Shown piece by piece: positions 12,001-26,436 of a stretch of DNA of 64,000 bases. Positions within the stretch are counted from its first letter, which is position 1, and the number at the start of each line of letters is the position of its first letter. This stretch comes from Gordius sp. MW1. Lineage: Eukaryota > Nematomorpha > Gordioida > Gordea > Gordiidae. The position numbers and the translations under genes are program-made. The notes beneath the pieces are model-generated. The model did no database searches. It was given only the letters and a program-made list of their open reading frames with translations, and had not been told where the DNA came from. Location of the stretch: assembly GCA_964036665.1 (NCBI GenBank), contig OZ038531.1:11036168-11100167 (forward strand), written 5' to 3'.

Positions 12001-15000
12001 AAACTAATCGCAACAATAAAACGTTGTCTTTTGGCAAAATGAATAGTTCTGGTAGCTTAAAACCTCTTTTCGGAAGTAAATCGAGGATAATAGGATTCTC
12101 AAATTGGCTTACTTTTATATATTTTTTTACGCTCTTTCACATAGAATCGAAAAAAATAAATATTTTTACCTCAAAATTTTTCACATATTTTTCTTTCAAC
12201 CGTATTCATCCGATGAAAGTTGTCGTTTTCAGACGTGGTTTCTATGATCCCAGTAAAAATTTATCAGAATCTGAAAACTATTACTTTGTAATCATGATCG
12301 CATAGAGCCATTTTCAAAAATTAAGCACTCACGTTGCGATACAACAAACTAATCGCAACAATAAAACGTTGTCTTTTGTCAAAATGATAGTTCTCGCAGC
12401 TTAAAACCTCTTTTCGGAAGTAAATCGAGGATAATAGGATTCTCAAATTGGCTTACTTTTATATATTTTTTCATGCTCTTTCACATAGAATCGAAAAAAA
12501 TAAATATTTTTACCTCAAATTTTTCACATATTTTTCTTTCAACCGTATGCATCCGATGAAAGTTGTCGTTTTCAGACGTGGTTTCGATGATAAAAAGTAA
12601 AAATTTATCAGAATCGAAAAACTATTACTTTGAAATCATAATCGCATAGTGCATTTTTGAAAAATTAAGCACTCACGTTGCGATACAACAAACTAATCGC
12701 TACAATAAAACGTTGTCTTTTGTCAAAATGATAGTTCTCGCAGCTTAAAACCTCTTTTCCGAAGTAAATCGAGCATAATAGGATTCTCAAATTGGCTTAC
12801 TTTTATATATTTTTTCATGCTCTTCCACAAAAAATTGAAAAAAATAAATATTTTTACCTCAAAATTTTTCACATATTTTTCTTTCAACCGTATGCATCCG
12901 ATGAAAGTTGTCGTTTTCAGACGTGGTTTCGATGATAAAAAGTAAAAATTTATCAGAATCTAAAAACTATTACTTTGAAATCATAATTGCATAGAGCAGT
13001 TTTCAAAAATAAAGCACTCACGTTGCGATACAACAAACTAATCGCAACAATAAAACGTTGTCTTTTGGCAAAATGAATAGTTCTGGTAGCTTAAAACCTC
13101 TTTTCGGAAGTAAATCGAGGATAATAGGATTCTCAAATTGGCTTACTTTTATATATTTTTTTACGCTCTTTCACATAGAATCGAAAAAAATAAATATTTT
13201 TACCTCAAAATTTTTCACATATTTTTCTTTCAACCGTATTCATCCGATGAAAGTTGTCGTTTTCAGACGTGGTATCTATGATCCCAGTAAAAATTTATCA
13301 GAATCTGAAAACTATTACTTTGTAATCATGATCGCATAGAGCCATTTTCAAAAATTAAGCACTCACGTTGCGATACAACAAACTAATCGCAACAATAAAA
13401 CGTTGTCTTTTGTCAAAATGATAGTTCTCGCAGCTTAAAACCTCTTTTCGGAAGTAAATCGAGGATAATAGGATTCTCAAATTGGCTTACTTTTATATAT
13501 TTTTTCATGCTCTTTCACATAGAATCGAAAAAAATAAATATTTTTACCTCAAATTTTTCACATATTTTTCTTTCAACCGTATGCATCCGATGAAAGTTGT
13601 CGTTTTCAGACGTGGTTTCGATGATAAAAAGTAAAAATTTATCAGAATCGAAAAACTATTACTTTGAAATCATAATCGCATAGTGCATTTTTGAAAAATT
13701 AAGCACTCACGTTGCGATACAACAAACTAATCGCTACAATAAAACGTTGTCTTTTGTCAAAATGATAGTTCTCGCAGCTTAAAACCTCTTTTCGGAAGTA
13801 AATTGAGCATAATAGGATTCTCAAATTGGCTTACTTTTATATATTTTTTCATGCTCTTCCACAAAAAATTGAAAAAAATAAATATTTTTACCTCAAAATT
13901 TTTCACATATTTTTCTTTCACCCGTATGCATCCGATGAAAGTTGTCGTTTTCAGACGTGGTTTCGATGATAAAAAGTAAAAATTTATCAGAATCTAAAAA
14001 CTATTACTTTGAAATCATAATCGCATAGAGCAGTTTTCAAAAATTAAGCACTCACGTTGCGATACAACAAAATAATCGCTACAATAAAACGTTGTCTTTT
14101 GTCAAAATGATAGTTCTCGCAGCTTAAAACCTCTTTTCGTAAGTCAATCGAGGAAATAGGATTCTCAAATTGGCTTACTTTTTTATATTTTTTTACGCTC
14201 TTTCACATAGAATCGAAAAAAATAAATATTTTTACCTCAAAATTTTTCACCTATTTTTCTTTGAACCGTATTCATCCGATGAAAGTTGTCGTTTTCAGAC
14301 GTGGTTTCTATGATCCCAGTAAAAATTTATCAGAATCTGAAAACTATTACTTTGTAATCATGATCGCATAGAGCCATTTTTAAAAATTAAGCACTCACGT
14401 TGCGATACAACAAACTAATCGCAACAATAAAACGTTGTCTTTTGTCAAAATGAATAGTTCTGGTAGCTTAAAACCTCTTTCGGAAGTAAATCGAGGATAA
14501 TAGGATTCTCAAATTGGCTTACTTTTATATATTTTTTTACGCTCTTTCACATAGAATCGAAAAAAATAAATATTTTTACCTCAAAATTTTTCACCTATTT
14601 TTCTTTGAACCGTATTCATCCGATGAAAGTTGTCGTTTTCAGACGTGGTTTCTATGATCCCAAGTAAAAATTTATCAGAATCTGAAAACTATTACTTTGA
14701 AATCATGATCGCATAGAGCCATTTTCAAATTAAGCACTCACGTTGCGATACAACAAACTAATCGCAACAATAAAACGTTGTCTTTTGTCAAAATGATAGT
14801 TCTCGCAGCTTAAAACCTCTTTTCGGAAGTAAATCGAGGATAATAGGATTCTCAAATTGGCTTACTTTTATATATTTTTTCATGCTCTTTCACAAAGAAT
14901 TGAAAAAAATTAATATTTTTACCTCAAAATTTTTCACATATTTTTCTTTCAACCGTAAACATCCGATGAAAGTTGTCGTTTTCAGACGTGGTTTCGATAA

Positions 15001-16650
15001 TAAAAAGTAAAAATTTATCAGAATCTAAAAACTATTACTTTGAAATCATAATCGCATAGAGCAGTTTTCAAAAATTAAGCACTCACGTTGCGATACAACA
15101 AACTAATCGCTACAATAAAACGTTGTCTTTTGTCAAAATGATAGTTCTCGCAGCTTAAAACCTCTTTTCGGAAGTCAATCGAGGATAATAGGATTCTCAA
15201 ATTGGCTTACTTTTATATATTTTTTTACGCTCTTTCACATAGAATCGAAAAAAATAAATATTTTTACCTCAAAATTTTTCACCTATTTTTCTTTGAACCG
15301 TATTCATCCGATCAAAGTTGTCGTTTTCAGACGTGGTTTCTATGATCCCAGTAAAAATTTATCAGAATCTGAAAACTATTACTTTGTAATCATGATCGCA
15401 TAGAGCCATTTTCAAAAATTAAGCACTCACGTTGCGATACAACAAACTAATCGCAACAATAAAACGTTGTCTTTTGTCAAAATGATAGTTCTCGCAGCTT
15501 AAAACCTCTTTTCGGAAGTAAATCGAGGATAATAGGATTCTCAAATTGGCTTACTTTTATATATTTTTTCATGCTCTTTCACATAGAATCGAAAAAAATA
15601 AATATTTTTACCTCAAATTTTTCACATATTTTTCTTTCAACCGTAGTTGTAGTTTTCAGACGTGGTTTCGATGATAAAAAGTAAAAATTTATCAGAATCA
15701 GAAAACTATTACTTTAAAATCATGATCGCATAGTGCATTTTTGAAAAATTAAGCACTCACGTTGCGATACAACAAACTAATCGCAACAATAAAACGTTGT
15801 CTTTTGTCAAAATGATAGTTCTCGCAGCTTAAAACCTCTTTTCGGAAGTAAATCGAGGATAATAGGATTCTCAAATTGGCTTACTTATATATATTTTTTC
15901 GAGCTCTTTCACATAGAATCGAAAAAAATAAATATTTTTACCTCAAAATTTTTCACCTATTTTTCTTTGAACCGTATTCATCCGATGAAAGTTGTCGTTT
16001 TCAGACGTGGTTTCTATGATTCCAAGTAAAAATTTATCAGAATCTAAAAACTCTTACTTTGAAATCATAATTGCATAGAGCAGTTTTCAAAAATAAAGCA
16101 CTCACGTTGCGATACAACAAACTAATCGCAACAATAAAACGTTGTCTTTTGTCAAAATGAATAGTTCTGGTAGCTTAAAACCTCTTTTCGGAAGTAAATC
16201 GAGGATAATAGGATTCTCAAATTGACTTACTTGTATATATTTTTTCATGCTCTTTCACATAGAATCGAAAAAAATAAATATTTTTACCTCAAAATTTTTC
16301 ACATATTTTTCTTTCAACCGTATGCATCCGATGAAAGTTGTCGTTTTCAGACGTGGTTTCGATGATAAAAAGTAAAAATTTATCAGAATCGAAAAACTAT
16401 TACTTTGAAATCATAATCGCATAGAGCAGTTTTCAAAAATTAAGCACTCACGTTGCGATACAACAAACTAATCGCAACAATAAAACGTTGTCTTTTGTCA
16501 AAATGAGTAGTTCTGGCAGCTTAAAACCTCTTTTCGGACCTAAATCGAGGATAATAGGATTCTCAAATTGGCTTACTTTTATATATTTTTTTACGCTCTT
16601 TCACATAGAATCGAAAAAAATAAATATTTTTACCTCAAAATTTTTCACCT
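9041..16650 (+). repeat. 22-monomer block, copy 2 of the preceding segment
   Basis: This is a tandem copy of 2,850-9,040. The left half is offset by 6,191 bp (18 monomers) and the right half by 7,571 bp (22 monomers), for example the 330 bp monomer junction at 8,074 versus 15,645. The extra four monomers come from one monomer near 10,943-11,632 that is missing in copy 1 and from an internal 3-monomer duplication at 11,978-14,045. The match to the monomer at 8,871 ends near 16,705 where GATGATAAAAAG replaces GATCCCAG. Confidence 0.85.
11978..14045 (+). repeat. Internal 3-monomer tandem duplication
   Basis: Monomers at 11,978, 12,323 and 12,667 are repeated as 13,012, 13,357 and 13,701 (offset 1,034 bp). 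Shared marks are GGCAAAATG at the start of each trio and the CTTCCACAAAAAATTG form in the third monomer. The first block holds only one copy of this trio (5,442, 5,787, 6,130), so the duplication followed the larger 18-monomer event. Confidence 0.85.
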
Positions 16651-16705
16651 ATTTTTCTTTGAACCGTATTCATCCGATGAAAGTTGTCGTTTTCAGACGT
16701 GGTTT

Positions 16706-19700
16706 CGATGATAAAAAGTAAAAATTTATCAGAATCTAAAAACTATTACTTTGAAATCATAATCGCATAGAGCAGTTTTCAAAAATTAAGCACTCACGTT
16801 GCGATACAACAAACTAATCGCTACAATAAAACGTTGTCTTTTGTCAAAATGATAGTTCTCGCAGCTTAAAACCTCTTTTCGGAAGTCAATCGAGGATAAT
16901 AGGATTCTCAAATTGGCTTACTTTTATATATTTTTTTACGCTCTTTCACATAGAATCGAAAAAAATAAATATTTTTACCTCAAAATTTTTCACCTATTTT
17001 TCTTTGAACCGTATTCATCCGATGAAAGTTGTCGTTTTCAGACGTGGTTTCTATGATCCCAGTAAAAATTTATCAGAATCTGAAAACTTACTTTGTAATC
17101 ATGATCGCATAAAGCCATTTTCAAAAATTAAGCACTCACGTTGCGATACAACAAACTAATCGCAACAATAAAACGTTGTCTTTTGTCAAAATGATAGTTC
17201 TCGCAGCTTAAAACCTCTTTTCGGAAGTAAATCGAGGATAATAGGATTCTCAAATTGGCTTACTTTTATATATTTTTTCATGCTCTTTCACATAGAATCG
17301 AAAAAAATAAATATTTTTACCTCAAATTTTTCACATATTTTTCTTTCAACCGTATGCATCCGGTAAAAGTTGTAGTTTTCAGACGTGGTTTCGATGATAA
17401 AAAGTAAAAATTTATCAGAATCAGAAAACTATTACGTTAAAATCATGATCGCATAGTGCATTTTTGAAAAATTAAGCATTCACGTTGCGATACAACAAAC
17501 TAATCGCAACAATAAAACGTTGTCTTTTGTCAAAATGATAGTTCTCGCAGCTTAAAACCTCTTTTCGGAAGTAAATCGAGGATAATAGGATTCTCAAATT
17601 GGCTTACTTATATATATTTTTTCAAGCTCTTTCACATAGAATCGAAAAAAATAAATCTTATTACCTCAAAATTTTTCACCTATTTTTCTTTGAACCGTAT
17701 TCATCCGATGAAAGTTGTCGTTTTCAGACGTGGTTTCTATGATCCCAAGTAAAAATTTATCAGAATCTAAAAACTATTACTTTGAAATCATAATTGCATA
17801 GAGCAGTTTTCAAAAATAAAGCACTCACGTTGCGATACAACAAACTAATTGCAACAATAAAACGTTGTCTTTTGTCAAAATGAATAGTTCTGGTAGCTTA
17901 AAACCTCTTTTCGGAAGTAAATCGAGGATAATAGGATTCTCAAATTGGCTTACTTGTATATATTTTTTCATGCTCTTTCACATAGACTCGAAAAAAATAA
18001 ATATTTTTACCTCAAAATTTTTCACATATTTTTCTTTCAACCGTATGCATCCGATGAAAGTTGTCGTTTTCAGACGTGGTTTCGATGATAAAAAGTAAAA
18101 ATTTATCAGAATCTAAAAACTATTACTTTGAAATCATAATCGCATAGAGCAGTTTTCAAAAATTAAGCACTCACGTTGCGATACAACAAACTAATCGCAA
18201 CAATAAAACGTTGTCTTTTGTCAAAATGAATAGTTCTGGCAGCTTAAAACCTCTTTTCGGACCTAAATCGAGGATAATAGAATTCTCAAATTGGCTTACT
18301 TTTATATATTTTTTTACGCTCTTTCACATAGAATCGAAAAAAATAAATATTTTTACCTCAAAATTTTTCACCTATTTTTCTTTGAACCGTATTCATCCGA
18401 TGAAAGTTGTCGTTTTCAGACGTGGTTTCTATGATCCCAAGTAAAAATTTATCAGAATCTGAAAACTATTACTTTGAAATCATGATCGCATAGAGCCATT
18501 TTCAAAAATTAAGCACTCACGTTGCGATACAACAAACTAATCGCAACAATAAAACGTTGTCTTTTGTCAAAATGATAGTTCTCGCAGCTTAAAACCTCTT
18601 TTCGGAAGTAAATCGAGGATAATAGGATTCTCAAATTGGCTTACTTTTATATATTTTTTTACGCTCTTTCACATAGAATCGAAAAAAATAAACATTTTTA
18701 CCTCAAAATTTTTCACCTATTTTTCTTTACACCGTATTCATCCGATGAAAGTTGTCGTTTTCAGACGTGGTTTCTATGATAAAAAGTAAAAATTTATCAG
18801 AATCTAAAAACTATTACTTTGAAATCATAATCGCATAGAGCAGTTTTCAAAAATTAAGCACTCACGTTGCGATACAACAAACTAATCGCTACAATAAAAC
18901 GTTGTCTTTTGTCAAAATGATAGTTCTCGCAGCTTAAAACCTCTTTTCGGAAGTCAATCGAGGATAATAGGATTCTCAAATTGGCTTACTTTTATATATT
19001 TTTTTACGCTCTTTCACATATTTTCGAAAAAAATAAATATTTTTACCTCAAAATTTTTGACCTATTTTTCTTTACACCGTATTCATCCGATGAAAGTTGT
19101 CGTTTTCAGACGTGGTTTCTATGATCCCAAGTAAAAATTTATCAGAATCTGAAAACTTTTACTTTGAAATCATGATCGCATAGAGCCATTTTCAAAAATT
19201 AAGCACTCACGTTGCGATACAACAAACTAATCGCAACAATAAAACGTTGTCTTTTGTCAAAATGATAGTTCTCGCAGCTTAAAACCTCTTTTCGGAAGTA
19301 AATCGAGGATAATAGGATTCTCAAATTGGCTTGCTTTTATATATTTTTTCATGCTCTTTCACACAGAATCGGAAAAAATAAATATTTTTACCTCAAAATG
19401 TTTCACATATTTTTCTTTCAACCGTATGCATCCGATGAAAGTTGTTGTTTTCAGACGTGGTTTCGATGATAAAAAGTAAAAATTTATCAGAATCAGCAAA
19501 CTATTACTTTAAAATCATCATCGCATAGTGCATTTTTGAAAAATTAAGCACTCACGTTGCGATACAACAAACTAATCGCAACAATAAAACGTTGTCTTTT
19601 GTCAAAATGATAGTTCTCGCAGCTTAAAACCTCTTTTCGGAAGTAAATCGAGGATAATAGGATTCTCAAATTGGCTTACTTATATATATTTTTTCAAGCT

Positions 19701-19809
19701 CTTTCACATAGAATCGAAAAAAATAAATATTTTTACCTCAAAAATTTTCACCTATTTTTCTTTGAACCGTATTCATCCGATGAAAGTTGTCGTTTCAGAC
19801 GTGGTTTCG
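16706..19809 (+). repeat. 9-monomer block, copy 1
   Basis: Monomers from the right part of 16,442 to the middle of 19,546 recur at +3,104 bp. Diagnostic shared variants include GCATAAAGCC (17,109 and 20,213), AAGCATTCAC (17,474 and 20,578), ATAAATCTTATTACC (about 17,650 and 20,757), CATAGACTCG (about 17,982 and 21,086) and CACATATTTTCG (about 19,016 and 22,120). A 2 bp deletion near 17,088 is private to this copy, so the duplication is recent relative to most variation. Confidence 0.9.
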
Positions 19810-22800
19810 ATGATAAAAAGTAAAAATTTATCAGAATCTAAAAACTATTACTTTGAAATCATAATCGCATAGAGCAGTTTTCAAAAATTAAGCACTCACG
19901 TTGCGATACAACAAACTAATCGCTACAATAAAACGTTGTCTTTTGTCAAAATGATAGTTCTCGCAGCTTAAAACCTCTTTTCGGAAGTCAATCGAGGATA
20001 ATAGGATTCTCAAATTGGCTTACTTTTATATATTTTTTTACGCTCTTTCACACAGAATCGAAAAAAATAAATATTTTTACCTCAAAATTTTTCACCTATT
20101 TTTCTTTGAACCGTATTCATCCGATGAAAGTTGTCGTTTTCAGACGTGGTTTCTATGATCCCAGTAAAAATTTATCAGAATCTGAAAACTATTACTTTGT
20201 AATCATGATCGCATAAAGCCATTTTCAAAAATTAAGCACTCACGTTGCGATACAACAAACTAATCGCAACAATAAAACGTTGTCTTTTGTCAAAATGATA
20301 GTTCTCGCAGCTTAAAACCTCTTTTCGGAAGTAAATCGAGGATAATAGGATTCTCAAATTGGCTTACTTTTATATATTTTTTCATGCTCTTTCACATAGA
20401 ATCGAAAAAAATAAATATTTTTACCTCAAATTTTTCACATATTTTTCTTTCAACCGTATGCATCCGGTAAAAGTTGTAGTTTTCAGACGTGGTTTCGATG
20501 ATAAAAAGTAAAAATTTATCAGAATCAGAAAACTATTACGTTAAAATCATGATCGCATAGTGCATTTTTGAAAAATTAAGCATTCACGTTGCGATACAAC
20601 AAACTAATCGCAACAATAAAACGTTGTCTTTTGTCAAAATGATAGTTCTCGCAGCTTAAAACCTCTTTTCGGAAGTAAATCGAGGATAATAGGATTCTCA
20701 AATTGGCTTACTTATATATATTTTTTCAAGCTCTTTCACATAGAATCGAAAAAAATAAATCTTATTACCTCAAAATTTTTCACCTATTTTTCTTTGAACC
20801 GTATTCATCCGATGAAAGTTGTCGTTTTCAGACGTGGTTTCTATGATCCCAAGTAAAAATTTATCAGAATCTAAAAACTATTACTTTGAAATCATAATTG
20901 CATAGAGCAGTTTTCAAAAATAAAGCACTCACGTTGCGATACAACAAACTAATTGCAACAATAAAACGTTGTCTTTTGTCAAAATGAATAGTTCTGGTAG
21001 CTTAAAACCTCTTTTCGGAAGTAAATCGAGGATAATAGGATTCTCAAATTGGCTTACTTGTATATATTTTTTCATGCTCTTTCACATAGACTCGAAAAAA
21101 ATAAATATTTTTACCTCAAAATTTTTCACATATTTTTCTTTCAACCGTATGCATCCGATGAAAGTTGTCGTTTTCAGACGTGGTTTCGATGATAAAAAGT
21201 AAAAATTTATCAGAATCTAAAAACTATTACTTTGAAATCATAATCGCATAGAGCAGTTTTCAAAAATTAAGCACTCACGTTGCGATACAACAAACTAATC
21301 GCAACAATAAAACGTTGTCTTTTGTCAAAATGAATAGTTCTGGCAGCTTAAAACCTCTTTTCGGACCTAAATCGAGGATAATAGAATTCTCAAATTGGCT
21401 TACTTTTATATATTTTTTTACGCTCTTTCACATAGAATCGAAAAAAATAAATATTTTTACCTCAAAATTTTTCACCTATTTTTCTTTGAACCGTATTCAT
21501 CCGATGAAAGTTGTCGTTTTCAGACGTGGTTTCTATGATCCCAAGTAAAAATTTATCAGAATCTGAAAACTATTACTTTGAAATCATGATCGCATAGAGC
21601 CATTTTCAAAAATTAAGCACTCACGTTGCGATACAACAAACTAATCGCAACAATAAAACGTTGTCTTTTGTCAAAATGATAGTTCTCGCAGCTTAAAACC
21701 TCTTTTCGGAAGTAAATCGAGGATAATAGGATTCTCAAATTGGCTTACTTTTATATATTTTTTTACGCTCTTTCACATAGAATCGAAAAAAATAAACATT
21801 TTTACCTCAAAATTTTTCACCTATTTTTCTTTACACCGTATTCATCCGATGAAAGTTGTCGTTTTCAGACGTGGTTTCTATGATAAAAAGTAAAAATTTA
21901 TCAGAATCTAAAAACTATTACTTTGAAATCATAATCGCATAGAGCAGTTTTCAAAAATTAAGCACTCACGTTGCGATACAACAAACTAATCGCTACAATA
22001 AAACGTTGTCTTTTGTCAAAATGATAGTTCTCGCAGCTTAAAACCTCTTTTCGGAAGTCAATCGAGGATAATAGGATTCTCAAATTGGCTTACTTTTATA
22101 TATTTTTTTACGCTCTTTCACATATTTTCGAAAAAAATAAATATTTTTACCTCAAAATTTTTGACCTATTTTTCTTTACACCGTATTCATCCGATGAAAG
22201 TTGTCGTTTTCAGACGTGGTTTCTATGATCCCAAGTAAAAATTTATCAGAATCTGAAAACTTTTACTTTGAAATCATGATCGCATAGAGCCATTTTCAAA
22301 AATTAAGCACTCACGTTGCGATACAACAAACTAATCGCAACAATAAAACGTTGTCTTTTGTCAAAATGATAGTTCTCGCAGCTTAAAACCTCTTTTCGGA
22401 AGTAAATCGAGGATAATAGGATTCTCAAATTGGCTTGCTTTTATATATTTTTTCATGCTCTTTCACACAGAATCGGAAAAAATAAATATTTTTACCTCAA
22501 AATGTTTCACATATTTTTCTTTCAACCGTATGCATCCGATGAAAGTTGTCGTTTTCAGACGTGGTTTCGATGATAAAAAGTAAAAATTTATCAGAATCTA
22601 AAAACTATTACTTTGAAATCATAATCGCATAGAGCAGTTTTCAAAAATTAAGCACTCACGTTGCGATACAACAAACTAATCGCTACAATAAAACGTTGTC
22701 TTTTGTCAAAATGAATAGTTCTGGCAGCTTAAAACCTCTTTTCGGACCTAAATCGAGGATAATAGGATTCTCAAATTGGCTTACTTTTATATATTTTTTC

Positions 22801-22913
22801 AAGCTCTTTCACATAGAATCGAAAAAAATAAATATTTTTACCTCAAAAATTTTCACCTATTTTTCTTTGAACCGTATTCATCCGATGAAAGTTGTCGTTT
22901 CAGACGTGGTTTC
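19810..22913 (+). repeat. 9-monomer block, copy 2 with a replaced tract
   Basis: This is the tandem copy of 16,706-19,809 (offset 3,104 bp). It agrees closely until about 22,545, where a stretch of roughly 250 bp has a different set of variants (GTTGTCG for GTTGTTG, AATCTAAAAAC for AATCAGCAAAC, class A instead of class B, GGACCTAAATC). From about 22,795 it agrees again. The foreign tract has the combination seen near 23,930-24,170, which makes that type a plausible donor. Confidence 0.8.
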
Positions 22914-23683
22914 GATGATAAAAAGTAAAAATTTATCAGAATCTAAAAACTATTACTTTGAAATCATAATCGCATAGAGCAGTTTTCAAAAATTAAGCAC
23001 TCACGTTGCGATACAACAAACTAATCGCAACAATAAAACGTTGTCTTTTGTCAAAATGATAGTTCTCGCAGCTTAAAACCTCTTTTCGGAAGTAAATCGA
23101 GGATAATAGGATTCTCAAATTGGCTTGCTTTTATATATTTTTTCATGCTCTTTCACACAGAATCGGAAAAAATAAATATTTTTACCTCAAAATGTTTCAC
23201 ATATTTTTCTTTCAACCGTATGCATCCGATGAAAGTTGTCGTTTTCAGACGTGGTTTCGATGATAAAAAGTAAAAATTTATCAGAATCTAAAAACTATTA
23301 CTTTGAAATCATAATCGCATAGAGCAGTTTTCAAAAATTAAGCACTCACGTTGCGATACAACAAACTAATCGCAACAATAAAACGTTGTCTTTTGTCAAA
23401 ATGATAGTTCTCGCAGCTTAAAACCTCTTTTCGGAAGTAAATCGAGGATAATAGGATTCTCAAATTGGCTTACTTATATATATTTTTTCAAGCTCTTTCA
23501 CATAGAATCGAAAAAAATAAATATTTTTACCTCAAAAATTTTCACCTATTTTTCTTTGAACCGTATTCATCCGATGAAAGTTGTCGTTTCAGACGTGGTT
23601 TCGATGATAAAAAGTAAAAATTTATCAGAATCTAAAAACTATTACTTTGAAATCATAATCGCATAGAGCAGTTTTCAAAAATT
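22305..23683 (+). repeat. Dimer tandem duplication
   Basis: Monomers 22,305 and 22,650 match 22,995 and 23,340 (offset 690 bp) in their diagnostic right parts. The first of each pair has GGCTTGCTTTTA, CACACAGAATCGG and AAAATGTTTCAC; the second has TTCAAGCTC and GTCGTTTCAG. The left part of 22,650 differs because it lies in the replaced tract. Confidence 0.75.
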
Positions 23684-24029
23684 AAGCACTCACGTTGCGA
23701 TACAACAAACTAATCGCAACAATAAAACGTTGTCTTTTGTCAAAATGAATAGTTCTGGCAGCTTAAAACCTCTTTTCGGAAGTAAACCGAGGATAATAGG
23801 ATTCTCAAATTGGCTTACTTGTATATATTTTTTCATGCTCTTTCACATAGAATTGAAAAAAATAAATATTTTTACCTCAAAATTTTTCACATATTTTTCT
23901 TTCAACCGTATGCATCCGATGAAAGTTGTCGTTTTCAGACGTGGTTTCGATGATAAAAAGTAAAAATTTATCAGAATCTAAAAACTATTACTTTGAAATC
24001 ATAATCGCATAGAGCAGTTTTCAAAAATT

Positions 24030-26091
24030 AAGCACTCACGTTGCGATACAACAAACTAATCGCTACAATAAAACGTTGTCTTTTGTCAAAATGAATAGTT
24101 CTGGCAGCTTAAAACCTCTTTTCGGACCTAAATCGAGGATAATAGGATTCTCAAATTGGCTTACTTTTATATATTTTTTTACGCTCTTTTACATAGAATC
24201 GAAAAAAATAAATATTTTTACCTCAAAATTTTTCACCTATTTTTCTTTGAACCGTATTCATTCGATGAAAGTTGTCGTTTTCAGACGTGGTTTCTATGAT
24301 CCCAAGTATTATCAGAATCTGAAAACTATTACTTTGAAATCATGATCGCATAGAGCCATTTTCAAAAATTAAGCACTCACGTTGCGATACAACAAACTAA
24401 TCGCAACAATAAAACGTTGTCTTTTGTCAAAATGATAGTTCTCGCAGCTTAAAACCTCTTTTCGGAAGTAAATCGAGGATAATAGGATTCTCAAATTGGC
24501 TTACTTTTATATATTTTTTTACGCTCTTTCACATAGAATCGAAAAAAATAAACATTTTTACCTCAAAATTTTTCACCTATTTTTCTTTACACCGTATTCA
24601 TCCGATGAAAGTTGTCGTTTTCAGACGTGGTTTCTATGATCCCAAGTAAAAATTTATCAGAATCTGAAAACTTTTACTTTGAAATCATGATCGCATAGAG
24701 CCATTTTCAAAAATTAAGCACTCACGTTGCGATACAACAAACTAATCGCAACAATAAAACGTTGTCTTTTGTCAAAATGATAGTTCTCGCAGCTTAAAAC
24801 CTCTTTTCGGAAGTAAATCGAGGATAATAGGATTCTCAAATTGGCTTACTTTTATATATTTTTTTATGCTCTTTCACAAAGAATCGAAAAAAATAAATAT
24901 TTTTACCTCAAAATTTTTCACATATTTTTCTTTCAACCGTATGCATCCGATGAAAGTTGTCGTTTTCAGACGTGGTTTCGATGATAAAAAGTAAAAATTT
25001 ATCAGAATCTAAAAACTATTACTTTGAAATCATAATCGCATAGAGCAGTTTTCAAAAATTAAGCACTCACGTTGCGATACAACAAACTAATCGCTACAAT
25101 AAAACGTTGTCTTTTGTCAAAATGAATAGTTCTGGCAGCTTAAAACCTCTTTTCGGACCTAAATCGAGGATAATAGGATTCTCAAATTGGCTTACTTTTA
25201 TATATTTTTTTACGCTCTTTTACATAGAATCGAAAAAAATAAATATTTTTACCTCAAAATTTTTCACCTATTTTTCTTTGAACCGTATTCATCCGATGAA
25301 AGTTGTCGTTTTCAGACGTGGTTTCTATGATCCCAAGTATTATCAGAATCTGAAAACTATTACTTTGAAATCATGATCGCATAGAGCCATTTTCAAAAAT
25401 TAAGCACTCACGTTGCGATACAACAAACTAATCGCAACAATAAAACGTTGTCTTTTGTCAAAATGATAGTTCTCGCAGCTTAAAACCTCTTTTCGGAAGT
25501 AAATCGAGGATAATAGGATTCTCAAATTGGCTTACTTTTATATATTTTTTTACGCTCTTTCACATAGAATCGAAAAAAATAAACATTTTTACCTCAAAAT
25601 TTTTCACCTATTTTTCTTTACACCGTATTCATCCGATGAAAGTTGTCGTTTTCAGACGTGGTTTCTATGATCCCAAGTAAAAATTTATCCGAATCTGAAA
25701 ACTTTTACTTTGAAATCATGATCGCATAGAGCCATTTTCAAAAATTAAGCACTCACGTTGCGATACAACAAACTAATCGCAACAATAAAACGTTGTCTTT
25801 TGTCAAAATGATAGTTCTCGCAGCTTAAAACCTCTTTTCGGAAGTAAATCGAGGATAATAGGATTCTCAAATTGGCTTACTTTTATATATTTTTTTATGC
25901 TCTTTCACAAAGAATCGAAAAAAATAAATATTTTTACCTCAAAATTTTTCACATATTTTTCTTTCAACCGTATGCATCCGATGAAAGTTGTCGTTTTCAG
26001 ACGTGGTTTCGATGATAAAAAGTAAAAATTTATCAGAATCTAAAAACTATTACTTTGAAATCATAATCGCATAGAGCAGTTTTCAAAAATT
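24030..26091 (+). repeat. 3-monomer unit in two tandem copies
   Basis: Monomers at 24,030, 24,371 and 24,716 repeat at 25,061, 25,402 and 25,747 (offset 1,031 bp). The first of each trio is only 341 bp because it has CCAAGTATTATCAG where most copies have a longer A/T run. It also shares CTCTTTTACATAG. The match is nearly exact, so the event is recent. Confidence 0.9.
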
Positions 26092-26436
26092 AAGCACTCA
26101 CGTTGCGATACAACAAACTAATCGCTACAATAAAACGTTGTCTTTTGTCAAAATGATAGTTATCGCAGCTTAAAACCTCTTTTCGGAAGTCAATCGAGGA
26201 TAATAGGATTCTCAAATTGGCTTACTTTTATATATTTTTTTACGCTCTTTCACATATTTTCGAAAAAAATAAATATTTTTACCTCAAAATTTTTCACCTA
26301 TTTTTCTTTACACCGTATTCATCCGATGAAAGTTGTCGTTTTCAGACGTGGTTTCTATGATCCCAAGTAAAAATTTATCAGAATCTGAAAACTTTTACTT
26401 TGAAATCATGATCGCATAGAGCCATTTTCAAAAATT

